Of a DNA stretch of 32,018 nucleotides, positions 7,692 through 15,058 are shown piece after piece (position 1 is the stretch's first letter; every line of letters begins with the position of its first letter). The notes beneath the pieces were generated by a model. The model saw nothing but the letters and a program-made list of their open reading frames with translations, was not told the origin of the DNA and ran no database searches. The position numbers were made by a program, and so were the translations under genes. Source of the stretch: a virus; IMG/VR virus record IMGVR_UViG_3300023178_000172, positions 1 to 32,018 of that record. One strand, given 5' to 3'.

Positions 7692-8926
7692 TAGTCAATC
7701 TTTTGAAAATGATAGTATTCACGTCTGCCGCTGGGTCTTGCTTGCCCGTGATCAATTTGCACAAATTTAGTTTTAAATGCTCTTAGCATTGCTTCAGTGT
7801 GTGCTTGATTGTTTGGACGATCTTGCAGTTTCTGTGTTTCATGCACAACAATACCACCTGGTGCAAGCAAACTGTGATATGCATTAACAATTTCTTGTTC
7901 TGACAGTCCACCAAAGTCACGCAACTGTATGCTTACTGCCAAACTTAACACAATGTCATAACATTCTAGTTGTTTAAACTTTAAGTAATCATTGAATGTG
8001 CCTGTATACCATTTGACATTCCCCGGCTTTTTGTCATCACGCAATTTAACAAATGGTTCAATACCTGTTGCTTTTGCTACATGTGGTGCCATAAGTGTTG
8101 TAATAAATCCATCATTACAACCAATGTCAAGCAACTGTGCTTTGCCGTCCCACTGTTGCGCAAGTTCAACAAGTTTCATGCGTTGAACTCTATCTTGTGC
8201 ATCATCAATACCGTAACGCTTTTGATACTTGTTCCATTCTTTTACTACTTTTTCTGGTGGTTGTGTAAACATTGTCATATTATCCCATATTTCTCTTGGG
8301 TTACCTTTGCGTAACTCTTTGAATTTAGACTTGTCAGAAAGTTTGGCCATTAGCTCACTTTCCCAACTCTGTCTAGGATCATCTAGACAAATGTGCAATG
8401 CTTGTCTAAAATCATCCTTGTTGTAAAAACTGTATAGGTATCCTAACCTATCACTTAACCTATCTTGTGCCAAACTTTTTACAGGACAGGACATTTCAAA
8501 ATCTATTAAACTTATTTCGCCATCCTGTATACAAAAGTTACTTAGCGGAAACTTTGCAAAGTCTTTTGATTTTGAATTTGGATCCATGCCTGGATAAAAA
8601 TACTGTATGTCGGCACGTTCCAGTTCATCTGCAATACGATCAATTTGATCATGGTACTTGGTTAAGTTATGTTCATGCCATGAGTGAAATAAACTTTCAC
8701 CGACCTCTGTCATTGCCAGACTGTGATCACTTTCATCTGCGCCTATAATGTTTGGAAAGTGTAGTTTTCCTTTGAGTCTTTCCAAACAGGTTGTTTCTCG
8801 TAGCCAACAATCATATATACTTCCTCGAGCAGGTTTAACACTTTTTTTATTTCTTGTGCTGTAACTTTTAACAACATGCTCGCCGGTCATAAAACACCAA
8901 CTGGCTTTACCCATAGTGTATTGCAT
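7691..8926 (-). CDS. fusion: kinase-fold domain + SAM methyltransferase
   Basis: The 411-aa protein combines two enzymes. Residues 1 to about 170 look like a compact kinase fold: K20 in VVKSY, E44 in the helix WLRETTCLERL, a hinge near LAMTEVGESLF, N130 in LSNFCI, and DFE at 142-144 in the DFG position. Residues about 250-411 form a class I methyltransferase with motif I LDIGCNDG at 266-273, acidic E290 in GIEP, and a post-motif segment LLAPGGIVVHETQ. Start and stop overlap both neighbours by 1 bp. Coupling phosphorylation and methylation of one substrate is an attractive inference. Confidence 0.65.
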   Translation of the reverse strand: MQYTMGKASWCFMTGEHVVKSYSTRNKKSVKPARGSIYDCWLRETTCLERLKGKLHFPNIIGADESDHSLAMTEVGESLFHSWHEHNLTKYHDQIDRIADELERADIQYFYPGMDPNSKSKDFAKFPLSNFCIQDGEISLIDFEMSCPVKSLAQDRLSDRLGYLYSFYNKDDFRQALHICLDDPRQSWESELMAKLSDKSKFKELRKGNPREIWDNMTMFTQPPEKVVKEWNKYQKRYGIDDAQDRVQRMKLVELAQQWDGKAQLLDIGCNDGFITTLMAPHVAKATGIEPFVKLRDDKKPGNVKWYTGTFNDYLKFKQLECYDIVLSLAVSIQLRDFGGLSEQEIVNAYHSLLAPGGIVVHETQKLQDRPNNQAHTEAMLRAFKTKFVQIDHGQARPSGRREYYHFQKID

Positions 8927-9696
8927 TAGTTTTTAATTTCTTTTACTTTCCACATCTTGCCATTGCCGTTAAACTCGCCAATGATATTGATACTGCGACG
9001 TCGCATTGTAGGTTCGATACGAGGAGTAACACCATGTACACTGTCCTTTACATTTAAGAACATACAAAAGTTGTTTGCTTCGTAGGGCACTTCAAAGTGT
9101 GGTACATGCAAACTGTCATCCACTTGTCTGCCCAAACTTTTGTTTACTTCGGTAATCTCGCCTGTTGCACGATGCACTGTAAAGTTGCCGCCCTGTGCAG
9201 TATCACCCGGCTGACGCATGTAAAGCAAACCAGCATAAATCTCTACAGGGTTGTCCACATGCGGTGTGCGACTTGTGCCTGTTTGATCCACAGGCTCATG
9301 TACAACAAACTGACAGTCTGCGACATACTGTCCACTGTTGTCTACATCACGTGGTGTTACACTGCCCTGTAGCAAGTTGTGTAAAAAGTCATCACCATAA
9401 GTTTTACTAATGCTTGGCGCAAATAGTTCAACACAGGCTTTGAAATATTCTGCACTGGTGTGGTACGCAAAAAAGTCTTGCCAAATTGCAGGCGGTGCTT
9501 CCTGTTGACATTCTTTCATTTTGTAACGATAGCAGATACCTCCGTCATGTGCTGTGGTGCTGGTAACCAGTTCCATTGGAAACGTTTCGCACAATTCTTT
9601 GTAACGGTTTTCAGGCAATGCGCCTTCTACACAAACATAAGGATATGGATCCGTATGCACTTCTTTAACATTTTGTATACAACTTAAATCACTCAT
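8926..9696 (-). CDS. 2-oxoglutarate/Fe(II)-dependent oxygenase
   Basis: This 256-aa protein has the double-stranded beta-helix facial triad: H146 and D148 in TPHVDNP, and a distal H221 in DSVHGVTPR, with R226 (or the RRRS just after) to bind 2-oxoglutarate. The spacing fits prolyl-hydroxylase-like phage oxygenases, which are common in marine T4-type phages. It would hydroxylate an unknown substrate with O2 and 2-oxoglutarate. The gene overlaps its upstream glycosyltransferase by 4 bp (ATGA type) and has an AGGGAA ribosome site inside it. Confidence 0.8.
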   Translation of the reverse strand: MSDLSCIQNVKEVHTDPYPYVCVEGALPENRYKELCETFPMELVTSTTAHDGGICYRYKMKECQQEAPPAIWQDFFAYHTSAEYFKACVELFAPSISKTYGDDFLHNLLQGSVTPRDVDNSGQYVADCQFVVHEPVDQTGTSRTPHVDNPVEIYAGLLYMRQPGDTAQGGNFTVHRATGEITEVNKSLGRQVDDSLHVPHFEVPYEANNFCMFLNVKDSVHGVTPRIEPTMRRRSINIIGEFNGNGKMWKVKEIKN

Positions 9697-10583
9697 TTTA
9701 TTCCCTTACTTTTTACCTGTTGTGTAGCATCATACTCATGTGGGTTTTTCATTTTCTCTGCACGGATTTCTGCTTTTGTAACATGGCGTACATCTTGCCA
9801 CCATTCTACATCCTTGTGTGCAAACCCACCAGTAATATCACCTGCTAAACTTTTTCCTACTTCCTTACGGAAACCTTTAAGGTGGTCCATGTACTTACCT
9901 AACACACTATTAATGAAGATATGTCCACTTTGATCAGGGCCGCCGAGGTCATTAAACTCAACACCCACTGCTTTAAAATCTTCTACTAGTTCACCGAAAA
10001 TAAAACTATCATGACTTTCAATGTGATTAAAAATATCATCACTTTCATATATCCAACGCCATTGTTCTATAAATTCTTTAAATTTAGGATGGTTACGATT
10101 AAACATCATCCATCCACATTCAGGCCAAGTTTTACGTCCCAAGTATGTTGCGAGTTGATTTTCGTTTGGAGCAATGCTGTGCAAAAACTCTAAGGTCATA
10201 GGTGTATGTGTTCTAACATCACCATCACACCACATAAACACATCAGTGCCACAGTGTTCTGCAAAATGCCACAGTGCAAATACTTTGTTTGCAAAACGAC
10301 TTGCATCCCATAAAAAACTTTTCTTTGATTTATCTGCATTCCAACCGTGCGCATGTGGATTGTCTTTGTGCCGTTCTTGCCAGGCTTTTAAATCTGGCAA
10401 GGTTGTTCGTTGATCGTATAGTGTAATTGAGTGATTGCCCTCTACACTTGGATTGTGATCCTCTGCATAAATTGTAAGAGGAACTTCTTTGGGCCAGTTT
10501 GTGTTATACCCTTCAATAAACTGCTTGCCATATTTTTTGTATCCCGTAGGGTGCCAGGAGGTAAATACTGATAATGTACGCAT
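9693..10583 (-). CDS. GT-A glycosyltransferase with DxD motif
   Basis: The 296-aa product contains DVFMWCDGDVRTH, with the metal and nucleotide-sugar binding DGD at 120-122, and later WPECGWMMFNRNHPKF and an acidic FGELVEDF region. N-terminal SVFTSWHPTGYKKYG is a plausible sugar-nucleotide binding start. It is the first gene of the minus-strand sugar operon. It has no Shine-Dalgarno; instead AATAAATA ends 5 nt before the ATG, which predicts a leaderless late transcript. The divergent glycosyltransferase starts only 28 bp away on the other strand. Confidence 0.7.
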   Translation of the reverse strand: MRTLSVFTSWHPTGYKKYGKQFIEGYNTNWPKEVPLTIYAEDHNPSVEGNHSITLYDQRTTLPDLKAWQERHKDNPHAHGWNADKSKKSFLWDASRFANKVFALWHFAEHCGTDVFMWCDGDVRTHTPMTLEFLHSIAPNENQLATYLGRKTWPECGWMMFNRNHPKFKEFIEQWRWIYESDDIFNHIESHDSFIFGELVEDFKAVGVEFNDLGGPDQSGHIFINSVLGKYMDHLKGFRKEVGKSLAGDITGGFAHKDVEWWQDVRHVTKAEIRAEKMKNPHEYDATQQVKSKGIK

Positions 10584-10596
10584 ATAACTATTTATT
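10584..10596 (-). promoter_or_regulatory. T4 late-type promoter, leaderless spacing
   Basis: On the minus strand the box AATAAATA (10596 to 10589) is followed by GTTAT and then the ATG at 10583. A T4 late box is centred about 10 bp upstream of the start site, so transcription should begin at or within a base or two of the start codon. There is no Shine-Dalgarno. Confidence 0.5.
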
Positions 10597-10611
10597 GGTT
10601 TTTATTTCCAT

Positions 10612-11466
10612 ATGAAAATAACTCACTTTCCAAACAATCTTCCTGGCAATGCAAGTGAAGTATATCCACAACTTATAGATGCTATACAATCTACAGACAC
10701 GCTTGCAGAAGCAAGTATGGATGCTGATGCCGCACTTATATGGAGTGTGCTTTGGTATGGTAAAATGAGTGCAAACAAAAGTGTATGGGATCATTATCGC
10801 GCCCAGAACAAGCCAGTCATTGTCATTGAAGTGGGCGGGCTTATACGCAATGAAACTTGGAAGTTGGGTATAAACGGGATTAATAGAGATGCAGACTTTG
10901 CACTAGAAGAATACATGCCCGACGATCGCAGAAAAAAGTTTAGTATTGTGATGCAACCGTGGAAGCATGACGGCGAGTATGTATTAATATGTGGACAACA
11001 CGGTCATAGTGAACAATGGCGTGATATGCCAGACATGGATACATACTATCGCAATACAATAACTGAAATACGCCAACATACAGATAAACCTATAGTTGTG
11101 CGTAGTCATCCTAGATTCAGAGAAGGCTTGCACTGGGCATGCGATATGCAATGGTACAAAGACAACGATGTAACTTGGAATATTCCACAGCATATACAAA
11201 AGACCTATGACAGTTTTGACCTAGAGCATATGCTTAAACACACATACTTCACTGTTAGTCATAGTAGTAATGCAGGTATACACAGCATTATTAACGGTGT
11301 TCCTGCTGTAGTAAGTAAGCATAGTTTAGCATATGAAGTAGGAAGTAAAATGGGCAAGTGGTTAAGTAAACCAGAACGACATGTTTGGTTTAACCGTATG
11401 TGTTACACAGAATGGCATGCAGATGAGATTGGTTTGCAGTGGAATAGAATTAGAGCAAAACTATAA
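10612..11466 (+). CDS. capsule-type glycosyltransferase (GT-B-like), paralogue 3
   Basis: This 284-aa protein matches the pair at 1834-3571: YVLICGQHGHSEQW, VVRSHPRFREG, FTVSHSSNAGIHSIINGVP and a C-terminus YTEWHADEIGLQW. It lies on the plus strand, divergent from the operon that contains its paralogues, so it was probably moved or duplicated separately. The E-A of the nucleotide-sugar motif is replaced by H-S, suggesting changed specificity. The ATG at 10612 lacks a good Shine-Dalgarno (TTTCCAT precedes it), and I see no convincing late box at the right distance. Confidence 0.6.
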   Translation: MKITHFPNNLPGNASEVYPQLIDAIQSTDTLAEASMDADAALIWSVLWYGKMSANKSVWDHYRAQNKPVIVIEVGGLIRNETWKLGINGINRDADFALEEYMPDDRRKKFSIVMQPWKHDGEYVLICGQHGHSEQWRDMPDMDTYYRNTITEIRQHTDKPIVVRSHPRFREGLHWACDMQWYKDNDVTWNIPQHIQKTYDSFDLEHMLKHTYFTVSHSSNAGIHSIINGVPAVVSKHSLAYEVGSKMGKWLSKPERHVWFNRMCYTEWHADEIGLQWNRIRAKL

Positions 11467-11533
11467 TTCAGAAATTATTACCTAGTAACTATTAGGCATA
11501 AGTATTATCTGTATGTTTGTAAGTTATTCGTCA

Positions 11534-11579
11534 TTGACCTTTTTGCACACATAAGAAAATATAAATTTATATTAAGGAA
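11534..11579 (+). promoter_or_regulatory. candidate porin promoter and ribosome site
   Basis: The sequence TATAAATT at 11560-11567 resembles the late box TATAAATA, and AAGGAA at 11574-11579 is a good ribosome site 8 nt before the porin ATG. A TTGACC at 11534-11539 could be a -35, but it is 20 bp from TATAAA, too long for a strong sigma70 promoter. Late control is the better guess. Confidence 0.4.
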
Positions 11580-11587
11580 ATTTCAAA

Positions 11588-12424
11588 ATGAAAAGACTAT
11601 TATCAACTGCTGCAATCGTTGCAGCACTTTCAACTCCTGCTGTGGCTGATGTAACAATCGGCGGCGACTTTGAATGGAGTTATCAGGATTCAAACGGAAC
11701 ATCAACAACTGCAGTGGATGCGGATGTAAACATTAAGCCAAGTATGACACTAGAAAATGGTTACACTGTAAGTGCAGATTTTAACATTGATCAGGATGCT
11801 AATGATGATGGCGGTAACAGCCTAACTATTGCAAAAGACATGTTTAAGTTAGACATGGGTGATACAGACAGTGCTACTGACGCAATCGACGATGTAACTG
11901 ATTTCGGTTATGTGCTATCAAACGGTTCACCAAGTACAGATCATGCTGCATTGCTAACAGTTTCACCAATCGAAGGTTTGAAATTGCTTGCATCGTTTGC
12001 TGGTGACAGTAACTATGGCACAACTGCAACTGCAGGTCATGCATATGGTGCCCAGTTTACACTTGGTGGTGTAACACTAGGCGGTGCTCAATTGAAAAAT
12101 GATGACAGCACTGAAGAACGTGTAATGAACGTAAGTGCAGGTTTTGGCGATTTTACAGTTGGTTATGAAGTACACACTGCAACAACTGCTGCAGATGTTG
12201 ACACAGACACAACCACTATCGGCGGTGGTTACACATTGGGCGATACAACATTCCTCGTTGAAGCAATGGAAGCAGAATCACAAAGTGTAGTAAGCAGTGA
12301 CGAAATGACCTATGGCATTCATCACACACTTGCACCAGGTCTTGTAGCATTTGTTGAAACAACAGATGACGAAAAGACTGCTAGTGAAGAAACAACTGCA
12401 ATTGGTCTTACAATGAAATTCTAA
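11588..12424 (+). CDS. outer-membrane porin (Gram-negative type)
   Basis: The 278-aa product begins with a clean Sec signal peptide: MKR, a hydrophobic run to about residue 16, and PAVA before D21, giving likely cleavage after A20. The mature part consists of alternating amphipathic strands rich in Gly, Thr and Asp (VTIGGDFEWSY, GLKLLASFAGDS, VTLGGAQLK, NVSAGFGDFTVGYEVH, TTIGGGYTLGDTTFLVEAM). It ends IGLTMKF, with the terminal phenylalanine used for BAM-dependent barrel insertion. It has its own promoter region, a good ribosome site and its own terminator, so it is an independent expression unit (moron). It is complete, with no frameshift. A non-porin beta-barrel is the main alternative. Confidence 0.85.
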   Translation: MKRLLSTAAIVAALSTPAVADVTIGGDFEWSYQDSNGTSTTAVDADVNIKPSMTLENGYTVSADFNIDQDANDDGGNSLTIAKDMFKLDMGDTDSATDAIDDVTDFGYVLSNGSPSTDHAALLTVSPIEGLKLLASFAGDSNYGTTATAGHAYGAQFTLGGVTLGGAQLKNDDSTEERVMNVSAGFGDFTVGYEVHTATTAADVDTDTTTIGGGYTLGDTTFLVEAMEAESQSVVSSDEMTYGIHHTLAPGLVAFVETTDDEKTASEETTAIGLTMKF

Positions 12425-12440
12425 TTTTTATTAGGATAAT

Positions 12441-12469
12441 AAAAAAGCAGCGGAAACGCTGCTTTTTTT
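12441..12469. terminator. bidirectional intrinsic terminator
   Basis: The stem GCAGCG / CGCTGC (12447-12452 and 12457-12462) closes a GAAA tetraloop, with six A before and seven T after it. It can end the porin transcript on the plus strand and the gp32-uvsX-uvsY-methyltransferase transcript on the minus strand. Confidence 0.9.
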
Positions 12470-12474
12470 ATGAC

Positions 12475-13206
12475 TTATGTATGCCATCTATAGTCTTGGA
12501 CGGTTCCATCTAACCAAGTAGTAACTAATCCTTGATCAGTTAGTGTTCCATTTTTTAAAACAAGTTCTCGCATATTATCATTAAGTAAATCATCGTCTAC
12601 CATACTATACCAACTAGTATTATAAGACAAAGGTTCGCGCTCTTTGTAAACTACAACTTGAATCCAATCATCATACTTTATTTTTTGTAGATAAAAGTCT
12701 TTTACATCAAAACCGTTAATTGCAAGAAGATATACGAGTTGTGTTACTGTAAAAGTATTATAATGCATAGGAGGTGTATAATGTTGAAAACGATGCTGTA
12801 ATACATTTACTGTACTAGGCACACCTAAATATAGCATGCCTCCCATGCTCATTGCACGGTTTACACGCCCTAAAAACTCAACAGGGCTATAAATGTACTG
12901 CATAACATCATGACACCATACAACATCGAATTTAACACTCCACATTGTATCGTCTGTGTTTAAATCAAAATTTCTATATTTTATGTTGTGTCTTTGTGGT
13001 TCTATATGTTCGCAGTTCAAATCAAAGCCAACGCAGTTAAAGTCTAGATACCGACCTTCGGTTCCATCTTCTAGCAGTTCACGCATATTTGCCCAGTATT
13101 CTAGATCACTACCGTTACCACAACCAAAGTCTGCCATGTGTTTGATACTACGTTTAAAATCATCAAACTGGTTTAGTATCTCTAATGTTGGCTTACTGTC
13201 TCGCAC
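12475..13206 (-). CDS. class I SAM-dependent methyltransferase
   Basis: This 243-aa protein has a textbook motif I, DFGCGNG at 26-32, an acidic strand end GFDLN, motif IV FDVVWCHDVMQYI and a post-motif region AMSMGGMLYLGVPS. It starts with GTG overlapping the uvsY stop (TAGTG), with AGGA upstream. It is the last gene of the recombination operon, next to the bidirectional terminator. Its similarity to UbiE/glycan-type methyltransferases, and its closeness to the glycan genes beyond the porin, suggest small-molecule or sugar methylation rather than DNA methylation: there is no DPPY-type motif. Confidence 0.8.
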   Translation of the reverse strand: MRDSKPTLEILNQFDDFKRSIKHMADFGCGNGSDLEYWANMRELLEDGTEGRYLDFNCVGFDLNCEHIEPQRHNIKYRNFDLNTDDTMWSVKFDVVWCHDVMQYIYSPVEFLGRVNRAMSMGGMLYLGVPSTVNVLQHRFQHYTPPMHYNTFTVTQLVYLLAINGFDVKDFYLQKIKYDDWIQVVVYKEREPLSYNTSWYSMVDDDLLNDNMRELVLKNGTLTDQGLVTTWLDGTVQDYRWHT

Positions 13207-13667
13207 TATTCGATCCTAATATCTTCCATGCCAGCAGTGCGTAGTCGAACTATGTGTCCCATCTGCCACTGTTTAGCATCCAAGCCTTTCATAATACCAA
13301 GCCACTTGTTGCGTAGCAGTGCAACTTCGTTGATGATAGTTTCAAAGTCAATAACTTCATCTTCTCCGTCCACATACTTTTCTGCATCACGACTTGTTAG
13401 CGCACGAGCATATCCTTCCAAATACTTTTGAAAATGCTTGCGTCTTATCTTGCGCAGTTGTATGTTTAAGAAGTTTAGTACTGCTTCAATTTCTTGTAAT
13501 TGATTGAAGCGATGCTCTGTGATACCAGGTAAGGCACTGATGTTACGTTCAACAATGCCTTTTACACCACATTCATGTTTTGCTTCTTCAAGTTCACTTT
13601 CATAATATCCAATGAACTGTGGAATTTCTGCAAGATTGTTTACAACTCTGTTATACCATTGACTCAA
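13206..13667 (-). CDS. uvsY: UvsY recombination mediator
   Basis: The 153-aa protein matches the UvsY family of T4-type phages, with the helical core LRKIRRKHFQKYLEGYAR and VALLRNKWLGIMKGLDAKQW. UvsY loads UvsX onto gp32-coated ssDNA during recombination-dependent replication. T4 UvsY is about 137 aa, so length fits. The start is a TTG at 13667 that overlaps the upstream TGA (TTGA); there is no in-frame ATG near the N-terminus. It lies two genes downstream of uvsX in the same operon, as expected for a mediator. Confidence 0.88.
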   Translation of the reverse strand: MSQWYNRVVNNLAEIPQFIGYYESELEEAKHECGVKGIVERNISALPGITEHRFNQLQEIEAVLNFLNIQLRKIRRKHFQKYLEGYARALTSRDAEKYVDGEDEVIDFETIINEVALLRNKWLGIMKGLDAKQWQMGHIVRLRTAGMEDIRIE

Positions 13668-13888
13668 TAGTCTTCATCTTCGTATTCGAAGTCCTCTTCA
13701 GGTTCGCCAAGTATATCTTGCACACTTGCTTTGATATACTTGTCTAAGCCTGCCAGTCTATAAAGTTCTTCCTCGTCAAGCAATTCTTGTAGATCATCTA
13801 CTAGATGATCAGTTGCTTGTTGCATATCTTTTTGCGATATGTACTGTTTCAAAATAGTATATACATTTTTAACTATTTCTTCATGCAT
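13664..13888 (-). CDS. small acidic protein between uvsX and uvsY
   Basis: I place the start at ATG 13888 (MHEEIVKNVYTIL), which overlaps the end of uvsX by 8 bp; a longer frame would overlap it by 47 bp. The 74-aa protein is helical, with DDLQELLDEEELYRLAGL and a very acidic C-terminus (EPEEDFEYEDEDY). No named family is recognised. Its place between uvsX and uvsY suggests a role in or coupled expression with recombination. The acidic tail could mimic DNA or bind gp32-like partners, which is speculation. Confidence 0.7.
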   Translation of the reverse strand: MHEEIVKNVYTILKQYISQKDMQQATDHLVDDLQELLDEEELYRLAGLDKYIKASVQDILGEPEEDFEYEDEDY

Positions 13889-14996
13889 CTGTGTTTGCTT
13901 CCTCAAGTACTTCGCCTGTTTCTGCATTTACAACATCACCGTTTGGTGCTGTAATAGTAGCAGGCGCATCCTCTATACTTAGCAAATCTAGGTCAGAAAG
14001 ATCTTGCATAATTACTTCAAGTTTGTCTCCAGTCCAGCCTTTGCGGAATTCTAGCATTTCTTCTCCAGCACTCGTAGTATACTTAAGACGATTGCCTTGC
14101 TTTGTAAGTAGACCTTTCTTTTCAAACAAATCTAATAGTCCACTGTAAGGATCCATGCCAGTCTCATATGGAATCTTAACTTGTACACCTTCAAAAGGTT
14201 TAGCGTAACGTGTTTTCATAACCTTACAAGCCGCACGAATACCCATTACATCGCTGATCTTGTTGCCATCGGCATCTTCTTTAAGTTTTAGTTTACGCAT
14301 AGCAACCACAATACTACTAGCATAGATAAAGCCTTGACCACCACTAATCTTATCATCTGGATCAAACATATCCTGCGACGCATAAGTGTGGTTAGTACAC
14401 ACCATGCCTACATTGTAACTACCAATCATGTTAACTGTGTTACGAACAAGTGCAGTCAATGCCTTGGGCTTACGACCCATATCACCTTTCATGTCACCCT
14501 TGTCAAACTGATCAACGTCGGTGGGCGTTAGCAACATACCCAAACTGTCAACTACAAATAGCACTTTAGGACGTTCTTCTTCTGCCATTGCTTTGTAGTC
14601 TTTCATAAATGTTGAGATTGTTTTAGCAACATCGTCAATCATACTCATACTAAGTTTAAGCAGTTTGCTTTCGTCTGTGTCTACACCCAGTGCTTGTAGC
14701 CATGCTTCGTCTAGTGCGTTCTCACTGTCAATTAGTACTACAAAGATACCTTGCTCTTGTGCATTTTTAACAATGTTGCCACTTGCAAAATAACTTTTAC
14801 CTGCACCAGATTCACCAGCAAACACTGTAACTTTGCCCATAGGCACACCTTTGCGGAAATCCCCACTAATAAGATAGTTAAGTGCATAACTGCCTGTGCT
14901 GATCCAATCAGTAGGATCATTAAAGCCAATGCTTAATCCATCAATGCTTTTTGTAATATCTTTTCTAAATTTGCTTACGTCAAACGGCTTTGCCAT
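13881..14996 (-). CDS. uvsX: UvsX, RecA-like recombinase
   Basis: The 371-aa protein has the RecA fold with Walker A GESGAGKS at 61-68, Walker B KVLFVVDSLGML, and a loop ISGGQGFIYASSIVV typical of the UvsX branch. T4 UvsX is 391 aa. It binds ssDNA and catalyses strand exchange in recombination-dependent replication and repair. Upstream of the ATG is AAGGAAAGG. A perfect 22-bp palindrome separates it from gp32. Downstream genes overlap it, so the small protein and uvsY are co-transcribed. Confidence 0.95.
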   Translation of the reverse strand: MAKPFDVSKFRKDITKSIDGLSIGFNDPTDWISTGSYALNYLISGDFRKGVPMGKVTVFAGESGAGKSYFASGNIVKNAQEQGIFVVLIDSENALDEAWLQALGVDTDESKLLKLSMSMIDDVAKTISTFMKDYKAMAEEERPKVLFVVDSLGMLLTPTDVDQFDKGDMKGDMGRKPKALTALVRNTVNMIGSYNVGMVCTNHTYASQDMFDPDDKISGGQGFIYASSIVVAMRKLKLKEDADGNKISDVMGIRAACKVMKTRYAKPFEGVQVKIPYETGMDPYSGLLDLFEKKGLLTKQGNRLKYTTSAGEEMLEFRKGWTGDKLEVIMQDLSDLDLLSIEDAPATITAPNGDVVNAETGEVLEEANTDA

Positions 14997-15022
14997 AGAA
15001 TTACCTTTCCTTGTAGAATGGA

Positions 15023-15044
15023 CGAGCAGTATATATACTGCTCG
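15023..15044. repeat. perfect 22-bp palindrome between gp32 and uvsX
   Basis: The arms are CGAGCAGTATA and its exact complement, centred between 15033 and 15034. No T-run follows on either side, so it is not a classical terminator. It could be a protein-binding site, an mRNA-stabilising or processing hairpin, or an attenuator that sets the gp32:UvsX ratio. Confidence 0.85.
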
Positions 15045-15058
15045 CCCTTACTTATGCC

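Noticed and set aside
13889-13927. Longer start for the small gene between uvsX and uvsY
   Set aside because: It would overlap uvsX by 47 bp with no ribosome site; ATG 13888 gives an 8-bp overlap like other junctions here.
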